This document shows positions 22,662-34,870 of a stretch of 64,000 nt of DNA, piece by piece. The stretch lies in assembly GCF_047511655.1 (NCBI RefSeq), contig NC_133387.1:141974853-142038852 (forward strand), in the 5' to 3' direction. Numbering within the stretch: position 1 is the stretch's first letter; each line of letters starts with the position of its first letter. Below the pieces are notes generated by a model that ran no database searches, had not been told where the DNA came from, and worked only from the letters and a program-made list of their open reading frames with translations. This DNA comes from Castor canadensis. Taxonomy: Eukaryota; Chordata; Mammalia; Rodentia; Castoridae. Made by a program: the position numbers and the translations under genes.

Positions 22662-25201
22662 TTTTTTTTTTTTTACACATGCATTTTTATTTTTATTTTA
22701 TTTTATTTTATTTTTCATTTTTCTTTTATTATTCATATGTGCATACAAGGCTTGGTTCATTTCTCCCCCCTGCCCCCACCCCCTCCCTTACCACCCACTC
22801 CACCCCCTCCCGCTCCCACCCCTCAATACCCAGCAGAAACTATTTTGCCCTTATCTCTAATTTTGTTGTAGAGAGAGTATAAGCAATAATAGGAAGGAAC
22901 AAGGGGTTTTGCTGGTTGAGATAAGGATAGCTATACAGGGGCATTGACTCATATTGATTTCCTGTGCGTGGGTGTTACCTTCTAGGTTAATTCTTTTTGA
23001 TCTAACCTTTTCTCTAGTTCCTGGTCCCCTTTTCCTATTGGCCTCAGTTGCTTTTAAGGTATCTGCTTTAGTTTCTCTGCGTTAAGGGCAACAAATGCTA
23101 GCTAGTTTTTTAGGTGTCTTACCTATCCTCACCCCTCCCTTGTGTGCTCTCGCTTTTATCATGTGCTCATAGTCCAATCCCTTTGTTGTGTTTGCTCTTG
23201 ATCTAATGTCCACATATGAGGGAGAACATACGATTTTTGGTCTTTTGAGCCAGGCTAACCTCACTCAGAATGATGTTCTCCAATTCCATCCATTTACCAG
23301 CGAATGATAACATTTCGTTCTTCTTCATGGCTGCATAAAATTCCATTGTGTATAGATACCACATTTTCTTAATCCATTCGTCAGTGCTGGGGCATCTTGG
23401 CTGTTTCCATAACTTGGCTATTGTGAATAGTGCCGCAATAAACATGGGTGTGCAGGTGCCTCTGGAGTAACAGTCTTTTGGGTATATCCCCAAGAGTGGT
23501 ATTGCTGGATCAAATGGTAAATCGATGTCCAGCTTTTTAAGTAGCCTCCAAATTTTTTTCCAGAGTGGTTGTACTAGTCTACATTCCCACCAACAGTGTA
23601 AGAGTGTTCCTTTTTCCCCGCATCCTCGCCAACACCTGTTGTTGGTGGTGTTGCTGATGATGGCTATTCTAACAGGGGTGAGGTGGAATCTTAGTGTGGT
23701 TTTAATTTGCATTTCCTTTATTGCTAGAGATGGTGAGCATTTTTTCATGTGTTTTCTGGCCATTTGAATTTCTTCTTTTGAGAAAGTTCTGTTTAGTTCA
23801 CATGCCCATTTCTTTATTGGTTCATTAGTTTTGGGAGAATTTAGTTTTTTAAGTTCCCTGTATATTCTGGTTATCAGTCCTTTGTCTGATGTATAATTGG
23901 CAAATATTTTCTCCCACTCTGTGGGTGTTCTCTTCAGTTTAGAGACCATTTCTTTTGATGAACAGAAGCTTTTTAGTTTTATGAGGTCCCATTTATCTAT
24001 GCTATCTCTTAGTTGCTGTGCTGCTGGGGTTTCATTGAGAAAGTTCTTACCTATACCTACTAACTCCAGAGTATTTCCTACTCTTTCTTGTATCAACTTA
24101 AGAGTTTGGGGTCTGATATTAAGATCCTTGATCCATTTTGAGTTAATCTTGGTATAGGGTGATATACATGGATCTAGTTTCAGTTTTTTGCAGACTGCTA
24201 ACCAGTTTTCCCAGCAGTTTTTGTTGAAGAGGCTGCTATTTCTCCATCGTATATTTTTAGCTCCTTTGTCAAAGATAAGTTGCTCATAGTTGTGTGGCTT
24301 CATATCTGGATCCTCTATTCTGTTCCACTGGTCTTCATGTCTGTTTTTGTGCCAGTACCATGCTGTTTTTATTGTTATTGCTTTGTAATATAGTTTGAAG
24401 TCAGGTATCGTGATACCTCCTGCATTGTTCTTTTGACTGAGTATTGCCTTGGCTATTTGTGGCCTCTTGTGTTTCCATATAAATTTCACAGTAGATTTTT
24501 CAATCTCTTTAATGAATGTCATTGGAATTTTGATGGGAATTGCATTAAACATGTAGATTACTTTGGGGAGTATCGACATTTTTACTATGTTGATTCTACC
24601 AATCCATGAGCATGGGAGATCTCTCCACTTTCTATAGTCTTCCTCAATCTCTTTCTTCAGAAGTATATAGTTTTCCTTGTAGAGGTCTTTCACATCTTTT
24701 GTTAGGTTTACACCTAGGTATTTGATTTTGTTTGAGGCTATTGTAAATGGAATTGTTTTCATACATTCTTTTTCCGTTTGCTTATTGTTAGTGTATAGAA
24801 ATGCTAGTGATTTTTCTATGTTGATTTTATATCCTGCTACCTTGCTATAGCTATTGATGATGTCTAGAAGCTTCTGAGTAGAGTTTTTTGGGTCTTTAAG
24901 GTATAGGATCATGTCGTCTGCAAATAAGGATATTTTGACAGTTTCTTTACCTATTTGTATTCCTTTTATTCTTTCTTCTTGCCTAATTGCTCTGGCTAGG
25001 AATTCCAGTACTATGTTGAATAGGAGTGGAGATAGTGGGCATCCTTGTCTGGTTCCTGATTTTAGAGGGAATGGTTTTAATTTTTCTCCGTTAAGTATAA
25101 TGCTGGCTGTAGGTTTGTCATATATAGCTTTTATAATGTTGAGGAACTTTCCTTCTATTCCTAGTTTTCTTAGAGCTTTTATCATGAAATGATGTTGGAT
25201 C
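22662..25201 (-). mobile_element. 5'-truncated L1 insertion
   Basis: Reads on the minus strand as ORF2 C-terminal part, about 540 bp of 3' UTR, and an A tail (T run at 22657-22674). Flanks GGTTCCTTCTTTT (22649-22661) and GGTTCCTCCTTTT (25202-25214) look like a 13-bp target duplication with one mismatch, though its T-rich end merges with the tail. ORF1 and the endonuclease part are absent. This is the most intact repeat of the window. Confidence 0.93.
23203..25185 (-). CDS. LINE-1 ORF2p, 5'-truncated (reverse transcriptase and C-terminal part)
   Basis: 660 codons stay open to a TAG at 23203-23205. The N-terminal endonuclease and start of the reverse transcriptase are missing, so the first Met is internal. 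Visible parts: the reverse transcriptase block [18 protein letters not shown] near residues 44-61; the catalytic FADD motif near residue 90; the L1 thumb/linker region ([17 protein letters not shown] near 234-250); and the Cys-rich C-terminal segment ([18 protein letters not shown] near 525-542). In an intact L1 this protein nicks target DNA and reverse-transcribes L1 RNA. Here, without endonuclease or 5' UTR, it is a dead copy. The lack of stops over about 2 kb indicates a fairly recent insertion. It is not a host gene. Confidence 0.93.
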   Translation of the reverse strand: MIKALRKLGIEGKFLNIIKAIYDKPTASIILNGEKLKPFPLKSGTRQGCPLSPLLFNIVLEFLARAIRQEERIKGIQIGKETVKISLFADDMILYLKDPKNSTQKLLDIINSYSKVAGYKINIEKSLAFLYTNNKQTEKECMKTIPFTIASNKIKYLGVNLTKDVKDLYKENYILLKKEIEEDYRKWRDLPCSWIGRINIVKMSILPKVIYMFNAIPIKIPMTFIKEIEKSTVKFIWKHKRPQIAKAILSQKNNAGGITIPDFKLYYKAITIKTAWYWHKNRHEDQWNRIEDPDMKPHNYEQLIFDKGAKNIRWRNSSLFNKNCWENWLAVCKKLKLDPCISPYTKINSKWIKDLNIRPQTLKLIQERVGNTLELVGIGKNFLNETPAAQQLRDSIDKWDLIKLKSFCSSKEMVSKLKRTPTEWEKIFANYTSDKGLITRIYRELKKLNSPKTNEPIKKWACELNRTFSKEEIQMARKHMKKCSPSLAIKEMQIKTTLRFHLTPVRIAIISNTTNNRCWRGCGEKGTLLHCWWECRLVQPLWKKIWRLLKKLDIDLPFDPAIPLLGIYPKDCYSRGTCTPMFIAALFTIAKLWKQPRCPSTDEWIKKMWYLYTMEFYAAMKKNEMLSFAGKWMELENIILSEVSLAQKTKNRMFSLICGH

Positions 25202-25214
25202 GGTTCCTCCTTTT

Positions 25215-25850
25215 ATTCAGCCCACTTTCCCATCTTCTACCTCCTGTAGGGCAGGCCCTGGGCCCCAGCAGAAGGGTCTGTGTAGTCACAGGCCTCCAGG
25301 CGCAGTTGCCAGTCAGGGTGGCTCACAGTTACTGAAAGTGACTTTGAAAACATAAATAGCTGTGGTAAAGACTGTGGTCAGAGCTGTGAAACCGCAGCAA
25401 AGTCAACTTCTCTCTCTTGACAACTGACTTCTGAGTAGTCTTTGCCCATTGACTAGCAGGTCTGCCTCTAGCAGGGGACACTCCAGTTCCTACAGGTCCA
25501 CAGAGGACACAAGAATCCCGTGGGTGGGTAATGGCCCTGGCTCCACTTTGTTTGACCTGCCTGACTCTTTCAGCAGGAGACCAATTTCTAAGCCAAGTTG
25601 GGTCTTTTCTGGATGTGCAAGTGGTGCTACCTACTTAACTTGTTAATCAAATTTACTCTTGCTTGAGCTGCTTGAGTGCTGAAGTGCACTGTTTCTAGAA
25701 TGCTTCAAAGTCTGGTTCTTAATATGAAAGGTTTTTGTGCATTCTTTCCAGGATGGTCGGCCCTGGGAGCACAGATTACAAGTGGTTATTTTGGCTAAAC
25801 ATATATAACAGGAAAGGAATGATTATACTTTAGATAACAGTGCTTAGGTC
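25215..25850. other. No recognised feature
   Basis: Unique-looking sequence to the right of the L1. Confidence 0.5.
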
Positions 25851-26072
25851 TTTTTTTTTTTTTAGTGGAACTGGGATTTGAACTCAGGGCTTCACACTTG
25901 CAAAGCAGGAGTTCTACCACTTAAGACAAACCTCCAGTCCATTTTGCTCTGTTATTTTGGAGATGGGGTCTTGCAAACTATTTGCCTGGGTTGGCCTCAA
26001 ACCACAGTCCTCCTGACCTCAGCTTCCTAAGTAGCTAAGATTATAGGTGTTAGCCACTGGTGCCAGGCAAGA
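25851..26072 (-). repeat. B1-like + ID composite SINE
   Basis: gtggaactgggatttgaact, then a B1 monomer ending ataggtgttagccactggtg. Confidence 0.9.
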
Positions 26073-26588
26073 GTGCTTAGGTCTTTTTCCTCTCTGGGTG
26101 CTTTAACAAATGCCACCCCTGTTGTCCACATACTGTGTGACTCTCTAAGCTTGTGAGGAGGAAACATGACAGCTTTCACGTGCTCTTCCATCGCCATGAC
26201 ACTGACACCATCACATGCTCTCCAAATGCTCTGTAACTTTCTTTGCCCACTTGAAGACACTTCCTCTCGGTTCTTCTAACCCATTTCTACTCAGGAGACA
26301 CAAAGAGGCACCTGGTGCTTTCCTTTCTCTTATGTTTTTCCCCTGGAGGAAGGCATGATTTCACTTATGACATCCCTGAGTTCAAAACTCTCATTCCTTC
26401 CCTAGAATTCAGTCGAACATCTATGAAGCACTTACTCCTAGCAGAAATGGTCAGTTCAGAATACCTTTAGTTGCCAGTAACAGAAAAATCAACCTACAGA
26501 GGCTTTAAAATGGAGATTCATTTTTCTACGTAATGAAAATTCTTGAGATAGGAAGTTTTTTTGAGTTGGTTCAATGACCCCAAAAATA
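26073..26588. other. No recognised feature
   Basis: No assignable gene or repeat. Confidence 0.45.
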
Positions 26589-26668
26589 TCAGGGCTACAG
26601 AGCACCTGCCTAACAAGCTTGAAGCCCTGAGGTCAAACCCCAGTACTGCCAAAAAAAAAAAAAGAAAG
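26589..26668 (+). repeat. ID-like SINE
   Basis: gggctacagagcacctgcct, then ggtcaaaccccagtactgcc, then an A run. Confidence 0.85.
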
Positions 26669-26761
26669 AAAAGATAAGGGATAATAATATCTGATTATCT
26701 TGCCATTCCCTTGTAGATTCAAGAGAAATAAGTTTATGTACTTAAATATAAGAAGTTACAT

Positions 26762-26785
26762 ATTTATATATATATATATATATAC
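26762..26785. repeat. (TA)n microsatellite
   Basis: Short TA run. Confidence 0.95.
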
Positions 26786-27319
26786 TATATAATTGTTACT
26801 GCTACATATTCATCCATATGAAGTCATATGCGAGGCAAAAAGGCAAAAGGGACCATGCTGGCATCATCTGTCTCTTTTATAACAGCAGGGCAAAAGATTT
26901 CCCAGAATTCTCAAGGTACTTTTACTGACATCTCATTGGTCAGGATCTGTCATGGCTATGTGGAAGTGCCAGGGTAACGAGGAAAGCACTGTTTATACCT
27001 TTTCCAAATCCAAATGCGGAGTCAAAGAAGGAAGTTGGGAATATGCATTGGTCACCATGTGCATTGTGCATGCAATATTGTGCGTATTGGTCACCAAGCC
27101 ACTTGGTCTGCCATGCTACCTTTTCAACTGTATTCTGAGTTTCACCTTAGAATTCAGTATGTCTGAAATGAAGTTCAGCATTCCCTGTCCTCCAGCCCAT
27201 CATCTTTTCCTACTTTCTCACCAGCAGTTGGTCAGCTCATTTCCTTGCCTCCTGTTACAGTTCTCAACTGTACGCTCATCTTGATTAATAGAACGGGAGA
27301 GCTTTGGCAACCCAAGTCA
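26786..27319. other. No recognised feature
   Basis: A 110-codon frame at 26952-27284 has no recognisable domain. Confidence 0.45.
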
Positions 27320-27520
27320 ACATATCCAAACGCCACAGATGACTTTCGTTTTCTTCCTGGCTGGATAGCATAGTTTCTGAGCCTTGATTTTTCTCAACTG
27401 TGACATACTTCTAAACATGTCTTATTGCACAGGACTATTGAAATGACCGTACATGACAAGTCCTGGTATGGCACCTGACCCATACAGGCTCTCCACAGAC
27501 ATCTGTTGCATAAGGCTCTG
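27320..27520 (+). repeat. MIR fragment
   Basis: gatagcatagtttctgagcc, then ttttctcaactgtgaca, then attgaaatgaccgtacatg, then ggtatggcacctgac follow MIR order. Confidence 0.45.
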
Positions 27521-27769
27521 CTAGCATGCATCTCCAGGTTCAGGATGGCAGCACACCTTATAACCTATTTCTCCTGGTGACATTGCTCTTGACTCCTGAA
27601 GGATCCCCTGACGACATTTTGGAGTTATGAAGGGCCCACCAGTCACAGTGCTCCCCACTCCTGGTCAGAAGGCAAGCCTGGAACCCTGCCTGACCAGCTG
27701 TGTTGCCTCATCTCCTCGCCACAGTGATTAGCATGTGAGAAGAGACCAGAGACCTGCTCTAAAAAAAGG
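27521..27769. other. No recognised feature
   Basis: Nothing assignable. Confidence 0.45.
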
Positions 27770-27865
27770 TCTTTTTTGTGTGTGTGTGTGGGGGGGTCTT
27801 GCTGTATTGTCCAATCCACTGTCTCAGACTCCCTAGTACCTGGGATTATAGGCGTGCACTATACA
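27770..27865 (-). repeat. B1-like SINE monomer
   Basis: ggtcttgctgtattgtcc, then cctgggattataggcgtg. Confidence 0.75.
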
Positions 27866-27977
27866 CCTATCTTATAAACTTTGCTTATATATGCTGAAAT
27901 GTTTTCTTTGGCCTTTCATTTTCTGGGATGGTGAAAAGCAGAAATATTTCTTAAGTATTGTTATCACTACATTCTTC

Positions 27978-28052
27978 TTTTTTTGTGGCAGTACTGGGAT
28001 TGAACTCAAGGCCTGGCCCTCTACCACTGGAGCCAGGTCCTTAGCCCACCAT
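27978..28052 (-). repeat. ID-like SINE
   Basis: gtggcagtactgggattgaa, then accactggagccaggtcc. Confidence 0.8.
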
Positions 28053-28195
28053 AACTGGGTTCTTAATGTGTGCTGTGTGTTGGATGGGAGTATGGACTTA
28101 AAAAATGCCTTCCACTATTTCTCTACGATCCCCACATCATCCCAAGTTATCACTGTAATTCATTCTCTTCCACCAGTTTTTGTCATCTTGGAAAT

Positions 28196-28278
28196 TTTTT
28201 TGGGGCAGTGCTGACATTTGAACTCAGGGCCTTGCTCACTAGGCAAGTGCTCTACCATTTGACTTATACCCCCAGCAA
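28196..28278 (-). repeat. ID-like SINE
   Basis: ttggggcagtgctgacattt, then ctaggcaagtgctctacc. Confidence 0.85.
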
Positions 28279-28699
28279 GGGACATGGACCATAATAAGGG
28301 AAGAACAGGGGTTGTAGAGGTTGTGTGCTCAATATGCACAACAGTGATGAACTAAGAGGCCAAATGCAATTAGAAAGTCAATCAGTTGAAGTGTGTGAGG
28401 GGAAAAATTGCATTCTAAGACAAAGCATTCACATTTTCAGTTTAATTTCAATGGAGGCAGAAAAGAAATGCCTGAGACTATTGCAATGGTGGATTTGATA
28501 GTATTTCATCATGAGTACTGTGTAGAGTACACAGCATTCTATGTACACATACACATATTCAGGAAAGAGCAGTTATAATTCACTGAACCATTGCAAATGG
28601 CCATGAAGGGATGAAGGCGAGACTCAGTTCCTTCCTTTGGCTCCCAAGGTCCATATGCCATCTTGGTTTTCCTCTTACTGCACTGGTTGCTCCTCTCAG
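28279..28699. other. No recognised feature
   Basis: Nothing assignable. Confidence 0.45.
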
Positions 28700-29600
28700 G
28701 ACTTCTTTGCTCAATCTTCCTCCTTGATCTATCAACATTTCACAGTCTCCCAATACATCTTTCAGTTACTACGCTGTCTCACATTGTCACCAGCTTGAGA
28801 TGATCCTTTAAACCGTGCCTTTCTTGTTGATCCAAAACTGAACTGATATCCTCTCCCTACCCCAGTGCCTCTCTCATAACACAAACTCCATCCCTCCAGC
28901 TGCCCTGGCCAAAAACCTTGTCATTTTGACTCTTCTCTGTCTCTTATTTCAGAAAACCCTACAACTTCCAACCTCAAACTATATCTAGAATTTGACCACT
29001 TGACCCTCCTGTGGTCAAAGCCATGATCATTTATTACTGCATTATTACAATAGCCTCCTCACTAGCCTATCTGTCCTCGACCACAGCCCTCCATTCTTAA
29101 CAAAGCATAGTACTGTTAAATTTTAAGCCACATCACATCACTGCTTTGCTCTAAACTCTGCGTTACCTCCTGTCCCTCCCAGAGTGAGAGCCAAAGTCTT
29201 GACAGCAGCCACAAGGCCAGAACATGAGGTAGTCTGCCCACCCCATTACCTGTCTTGGCTTAGCACCTACTGCATACCTCTGGCCCACTCTGCTCCTTCA
29301 TGCTTTCTCAGCACACCACCACTCTTCTTTCTCAAGACCTTTGTTCCATCCTTCTACCTGGCATGTTTTCCCAGAAACCTGCCTAATTCTTTTCAGGTGT
29401 TTGTTAAAATCTCATTTCAGTGAAGACAATCCCTCCCCACCTCCTCTGGATCTCCCTTACACTGCTCTACTTGTCTGTCACTCTCTGACCTCCTGTAGCA
29501 TGCACACCTTTCAAACATACCATATATTTACTAATTATGTATGCTGTCTTCTCCCATTAGAACATAAGCTTCATGAGGTCAAGGATCTTTGTTTCTGTAT
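28700..29600 (-). repeat. L2 fragment, antisense
   Basis: Long antisense L2 3' region: aatagcctcctcactagcct, ccaaagtcttgacagcagcc, tctacctggcatgttttccc, gtttgttaaaatctcatttc, attagaacataagcttcatg in consensus order. The 105-codon frame at 29341-29658 is L2/SINE sequence, not a gene. Confidence 0.8.
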
Positions 29601-29614
29601 GTCTGTCCCTTCCT

Positions 29615-29815
29615 CTCTGCAGTGCTGGGGATTGAACCCAGAGCCTTGTGCATGCTAGGTAAGTACTCTAGCACTGAGCTACATTCCACCTCTTTTTATT
29701 TTGGGCCAAGTTCCTGCTAAATTGCTCAGGCTGGCCTTGAATTTGGGATCCTCCTGCTGCAGCCTCCCCAATAGATGGGATTACAGGTGTGCACCTCCAT
29801 GCCTGGATCTTCATC
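29615..29815 (-). repeat. B1-like + ID composite SINE, older type
   Basis: cagtgctggggattgaaccc, then ctagcactgagctacattcc, then B1 monomer ending gattacaggtgtgcacctcc. Confidence 0.85.
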
Positions 29816-30220
29816 TGTTTTGATAACTAATTTTCACAAGAGATTGAAAATGTCTCCTTTGGAGAATCTGGCTTTCCCAAGAAAGGTTCTGGGATAACTG
29901 TGGGGAGAGGAGTATGATCAGCCTATAAGAACTTGACATGAACACAGCCATGTCTGCAGGCTGGGTTTGGCACAGCCCACAGCTGCAGAAAGGGGCAAGG
30001 GCAAAATGCAGCACAGCTGTAGCAATTACAGGTTCCCCCTGTTCCCAATATCTGTAATGTCACGCCACCCAGAGAACTGTTGCTTTAACTTCCTGGTTTG
30101 CCGCTGTATATAATAAACTCACTAGAGGTGGTCAAGGCTGTTGTGTGTCTCCACCAGAGTGCCCAGCCCACCAGATCCCAGCTTTTCTGCATGTCTGTCT
30201 TTTGTCTTTTCTCCCAGTTA
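29816..30220 (+). repeat. LTR-like sequence (tentative)
   Basis: A TATA/polyA-like stretch gtatataataaactcact at 30105-30122, followed by a T/G- and CA-rich segment, resembles the R-U5 side of an endogenous retroviral LTR. Ends not defined and no internal retroviral frames seen. Confidence 0.3.
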
Positions 30221-30451
30221 GGTTTGTAGGATGAGCTTGCACAGGCCAGAGATAACCATGTTGGAGTTTCCCCAACATGCATTCCAGCCAGATTGCCCTG
30301 TAGTGAAGCACTGAGAAACACCCTCAAGGCTTTCAATCAGCATTTTATTTCCATGCCCCCCCACCCAAAGAAAAGCCTCTAAAATGAGAAAAACAAAAAA
30401 AATTTTTTTAATGCCAATGACAAATAGAAGGGAAAAGAAGACTGCAAAGAA
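30221..30451. other. No recognised feature
   Basis: Nothing assignable. Confidence 0.45.
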
Positions 30452-30655
30452 GCCGAGTGCTGGTGGCTCATGCCTGCAATCTTGGCTACTCTGGAGGCAG
30501 AGATCAGGAGGATAGTGGTGCAAAGCCAGTCTGGCAAGTAGTTTGCAAGACCCTATCTCGAAAATATCCAACACAAAACAGGGCTGGTGGAATGGCTCAA
30601 GAGGTGGAGTGCCTGCTTAGCAAGCATGAGGCCCCTAGTCCAAATCCCAGTGCCA

Positions 30656-30689
<34 letters not shown>
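30452..30689 (+). repeat. B1-like + ID composite SINE with A32 tail
   Basis: gtgctggtggctcatgcctg head, ggctggtggaatggctcaag ID body, and a pure A run at 30658-30689, implying a young insertion. Confidence 0.95.
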
Positions 30690-30691
<2 letters not shown>

Positions 30692-31394
30692 CTGCAAGAA
30701 GTCTACCTAACATCCCAGAAAGAAAAGATTATACATTTATACATCCACAAGACAAAAAGAAACAAAATAAGTGTGTTTTGAGAAAAGAATGTAGTCACAG
30801 AACAATAAAGAACTCTAGGAAAGCAAGAACATGGAGAGTGACAAATTAAAAGAAGAGAATCGGAAGATAAACTTGAAATCTAGCCCCAAACCAAGAAATG
30901 GAAAATAAGAAAATTACGTGGCACAAAGGAAGACCAACATCCAAAAATTAAGAGTTGTAAGATGACAGAACAGAGAATGATATGGAGGAAATCAGTGGAA
31001 AGAACCAAGAAGGTCTCCCCAAATGGGAGGACACAAAAGTGTCCACGTTGAAAGGTTTCACACAGTGTCCAGCACAATAGTTTAAAGTATGCCCATATAT
31101 CCTCATGAAATTTCAAACTCTGAAGTCAAAGAGACAGAAAAGACAAGGCAGACACACATATATGCAATCAGGAATCCATATCATAAGGTAAAGAAATATG
31201 AAAAAAACACTGAAAACTGGAAGAAAATGGAGCGGTTCCTCTAAAATCCTGAAGGAAAACAATGAACGATCTAGAATAAAGTATTCATCAGCCGTGGAGG
31301 TGGAATAAAGACACTGCAGACAGGCAAGCGCTGGAGTATTCACCTTCTACTGTCTCTTTGTTAGGAAGCTTTGGAGGATGTGTTCCCACAGTTC
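30690..31394 (+). other. A-rich, possibly ancient LINE remnant
   Basis: Strong A bias on the plus strand without long open frames resembles old L1 ORF1/5' sequence, but no diagnostic motif was found. Confidence 0.3.
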
Positions 31395-31530
31395 TTGGGG
31401 TGGTGCAGTACTGGAGGTTGAACCCAGGGCCTTGCACATGCTAGGCAAATGCTCTAACACTGAAGTACACCACACCTCTTTTTATTTTATTTTGAGACAG
31501 TGTCCTGATAAATTACCAGGTTGGCCTTGA
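31395..31530 (-). repeat. ID-like + B1 SINE
   Basis: gtggtgcagtactggaggtt, then catgctaggcaaatgctcta, then a short B1 remnant. Confidence 0.75.
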
Positions 31531-33330
31531 AGATCCTACAGGATCAAAATGAGAGGATAGCCAAGAAAAAGAAAGGCCGGGATAGAACAGGAGATCCAAC
31601 ACAGGAGAAAGGTGACAGGACTCCTGGGTCTGTGATACTGAAGGAACATTGCAGGATGATGACTGTGCACCTGCCACAGAGGATGGACAGTTCAGGTATG
31701 AACAGGCCTTGAGAAACAGCCTTTAATGTCTGTAATTTAAACATAAATTACCCAACGGGAATAAATGTCTTGAGAAGAGATTTAAACAACTGTTAGAGAA
31801 TTTAAGGATGGATTACTGAAAAGTCTATAGAAAGCTAGTCAAACGCTAAGGCAATTATGAATTCAAGGAAATTTTAAAAAGTGCCAGAAAGAAATAATCA
31901 TAGTTGATTACATGGTTCAGCTCTGAATAGCAAACAAAATTCATAATGTAAATAATGAAAATTGATTTAGCTAAAAGTATGATATAATTATATTGGGTGG
32001 GGTTGGGGGACGCTAATCATATGTGTGGCAAGAGATGGAGAGAGGCATACACCTATCTTTGCACTGCAATAGGTATAAAGAAAATTGATTAAGAAACAAG
32101 TAATACAAGCATTCTATTTAAAGACAGAGGCAAATGCTAAAAGTTTATTAAAAGAACTGAAAGCAGTTATGTCTGGGCTATTTTTCCCTAGCAGACCTTA
32201 TTGAAGTATTTGGCTCTTCCAATTAAATTATATATAATTTTGAAAAAGAACAGCTGAAGCCATCTAACCCAAAGTGGACATCCTTTTTTTTTTTAAGGGT
32301 TTTTATGACTTTTACTAAATCCTTACAAAATAGAATACAAGATTCTTGTGTTGACAGTTAGTGTAAAGGAATTTTCGAACTATCAGCTCACCTGGTAAAG
32401 TACAAGTTAAAGTGCTTGGATGTCTTCACCCCACTTTTTAAAAAAATGTGATTTGTGTCTGTGTGTCTTTTTAAACATCTCTACATTATTAGTGGTGTGT
32501 CCCTTTTTCTGTGTAGGGAGTTGGCCCAAGATGATGGTCCAGGATTGTCCACTCAGTCACAGCAAAGATTTTGAACAGTCCTCCAGGTCACAATGTGGAG
32601 GGGACAGGGAGAGAAGAGAGAAAATGACAGCTACACTTCTAGGGAAAAAAAGTAGCCAAAAGCTGCTCTTTGTTCAGCCTTTCAGAGTAAGTTGTCAGGG
32701 GCACCTGCAGTAAGTCTGTTTGTCCTTTCATACAAAAAGAGGCAAAGAATCCCTGTGTGCAAAATGCGAATCACGGACGCCGCTCCTCCACCTCCAGGGG
32801 TCTTTGGAAAGACCATGCACAGATGGCAGGCAGAGGACCAGAGAGGACAGGTCACACCCCGCTGGCTACAAGACAGTGACAATCCTACGAGACTGGGGTG
32901 AAGGTGGAGGTGGCTGGGTAGAGGGTGCCAGTGCTCCCCTCCAACACCCAAGTGTTGTTCAGGAACAGAGAAGGAAGTCAGAGGATATTTAGAACAAGAA
33001 CAACAAAACTAAATGTGACGAGCAATCCTGATCATGAGCTGGAGGCTAGGGAGCGTCGGTCCCCGCCCCAGAGACACCTGAGCAGACACGGGAGGCCAGT
33101 ACTCCAGCTGCTGCCCCCTGACCAGCAGGGCCTAGTACTTGTAGAAAATGGGCAGCATAGTGTGTCGCGGGTCATGGCCGGTGCCAGGCACAGGCTGACC
33201 AGGCCTGGGGGGAGCTGGGGGAGCTTGGGGCCTTATGTTAAGTCTCTTAAAGTATAATTGAAATCTAGTGTCAATTAACTTGATAGAGCTCAAATAGCAC
33301 AGTTTTCACATAAAAAGTTAAAGATCAGAT
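31531..33330. other. No recognised feature
   Basis: Several frames of 60-110 codons (32420-33257) overlap on both strands without domain similarity; treated as chance. Confidence 0.45.
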
Positions 33331-33650
33331 GTTTGTTTAATGCAGGTCTGGATGCACAGTCCTGGTTTCAATGAGGGTCACCTGGGGAGCTTTTAGAACC
33401 TGATTGTGCCAGGCTCCACCTAAACCAATCAAATTCAATCACCGGAACCAGGAGAGGCATCCCTAAGTCTAAATGTACTTCAGGTCACCAGAAGGTGGAA
33501 GAGGCAAGGACCAGGATGGTTCTTCTGACCCCATGGATTTCAGACTTCTGGCTAGAGAGCTATGAGAGAATAATTCTATTGTTTTAAGCAAAATAAATAA
33601 ATGTACTTCGGGTGATTCTACTGTGGTCTAAAAACCACGAGGGAATATTT
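33331..33650 (+). mobile_element. hAT-Charlie (MER5-like) remnant with a nested insertion
   Basis: ggtcacctggggagctttta on the left and gggtgattctactgtggtc on the right are the two halves of a MER5-type element. The intervening 33482-33597 is a separate retroposed piece. Confidence 0.6.
33482..33597 (+). mobile_element. Retroposed fragment resembling the 3' part of an MLT1-type LTR
   Basis: ccagaaggtggaagaggcaa, then tttcagacttctggctagag, then gagagaataattctattg and ttttaagcaaaataaa. It is bounded by an exact 12-bp duplication TAAATGTACTTC (33470-33481 and 33598-33609). Confidence 0.6.
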
Positions 33651-34189
33651 AAAATTTTACCTGTCCATTTCTTTTAAATGCAACTCATAGTCTACTGAAT
33701 CAGGGGCATAGAACCTACTGAAGAGTTCTGGCCCCACTTTGACGAGATGAAAACCCCACTTGGGAGGTAGGACTGGAACAAGGTATCCAGGCTGGATGGG
33801 GAAGTCAAGGTCAATGAGATTCCAAACATCATGACAACAGTGGCTTCCGTGACCTCAGCACAGGAAAGCCTGAGGTGCAGGGCATAGCTCGACTGACTTC
33901 CCTTTTGCATTTCCCATCTCCTCCCGAAGAAAACCAGAGGCTGGAAGATTCCCTCTTTATCAAGTGTTGAGAGCACAAGTCAGCCTTCTACTCTTAGAAG
34001 CACAGAAAACTAAGCCTTTGAAACTATTTATTTTTAGCACAGAATAAATGCAAGCCAATGGCCCCTCACAATCCTGTACTTCTCTTCAGACTGTGAGAGC
34101 CACGTTTATTAGTCACGAAGGCACAATGACTTGAATTCATCTTAGTTTTAAAACCACATTTCATTCTTTAAAAAAAAAAATTCGGGCAT
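33651..34189. other. No recognised feature
   Basis: Nothing assignable. Confidence 0.45.
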
Positions 34190-34515
34190 ACATTGAGACA
34201 CCCCTTTGAATGTTAACTCAAATATTGATGAAAACCAGGACTGTAAAATAGGCATAGTGTGTATGTGTGGGGGGTGGGGACAGTGAAGGGAGGAGATTAA
34301 GGTGAAGGTATATGGTTAATGGACTTCATATACCTATATGAAACAGAACTAAGAAACCCCTTGCAATTGCTTTAAGTGGGTTGGGATGGGGTTGAGAGGG
34401 AGAGACAATGGGAGCAATGTAAATAGTGTACAATTTAAGTCTAATCAGAATTGTCACTCTGAATTCCCCCTGTATAATGAACATATCCTAATGAACATTT
34501 ATAATAAAAAAATTC
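34190..34515 (+). mobile_element. L1 3' terminal fragment
   Basis: gtgtgtgggg-rich segment, then gggagcaatgtaaatagtg, then ccctgtataatgaacatatc and taataaaaaa. Confidence 0.65.
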
Positions 34516-34590
34516 TTGGCAGTACTGGGAGTTGAACTCAGGGCCTCATGCTTGCTAGGCAGATGCTCTACCACTGAAGCTAGACCCCAG
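34516..34590 (-). repeat. ID-like SINE
   Basis: ggcagtactgggagttgaac, then cttgctaggcagatgctcta. Confidence 0.9.
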
Positions 34591-34804
34591 CCTATATTTT
34601 AGTAATAATTTTAATTTCCAAGAACACTCGTCACAGGAAGGTGTTTTAGATAGTTGGAGAGCCAACATGGAGGGTTCCATGTTTCTTTTAAGTTTTAGTC
34701 TAGTTGCTTCTTTATAAGCACTCTCTCTGCTGAGTTTGTTACTTCTGCATAGTCAGTCTTTCTCGCAATGTTGGGGGGTGACTTCTCGTTATTGATAAGG
34801 CCCT

Positions 34805-34870
34805 AACTCAGGAGTCCTTAATCCTGGCTGCTGATTAGGGTCACCTGGGACAGCAGTAGATAGCATTGGG
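34805..34870 (+). repeat. hAT-Charlie-like fragment
   Basis: caggagtccttaatcctggc, then gattagggtcacctggga match the start of MER5/MER20-type elements. Confidence 0.45.

Noticed and set aside
32420-33257. Cluster of frames in a GC-rich stretch that could be a gene
   Set aside because: No start/splice structure, no conserved motif, and frames overlap in all registers.
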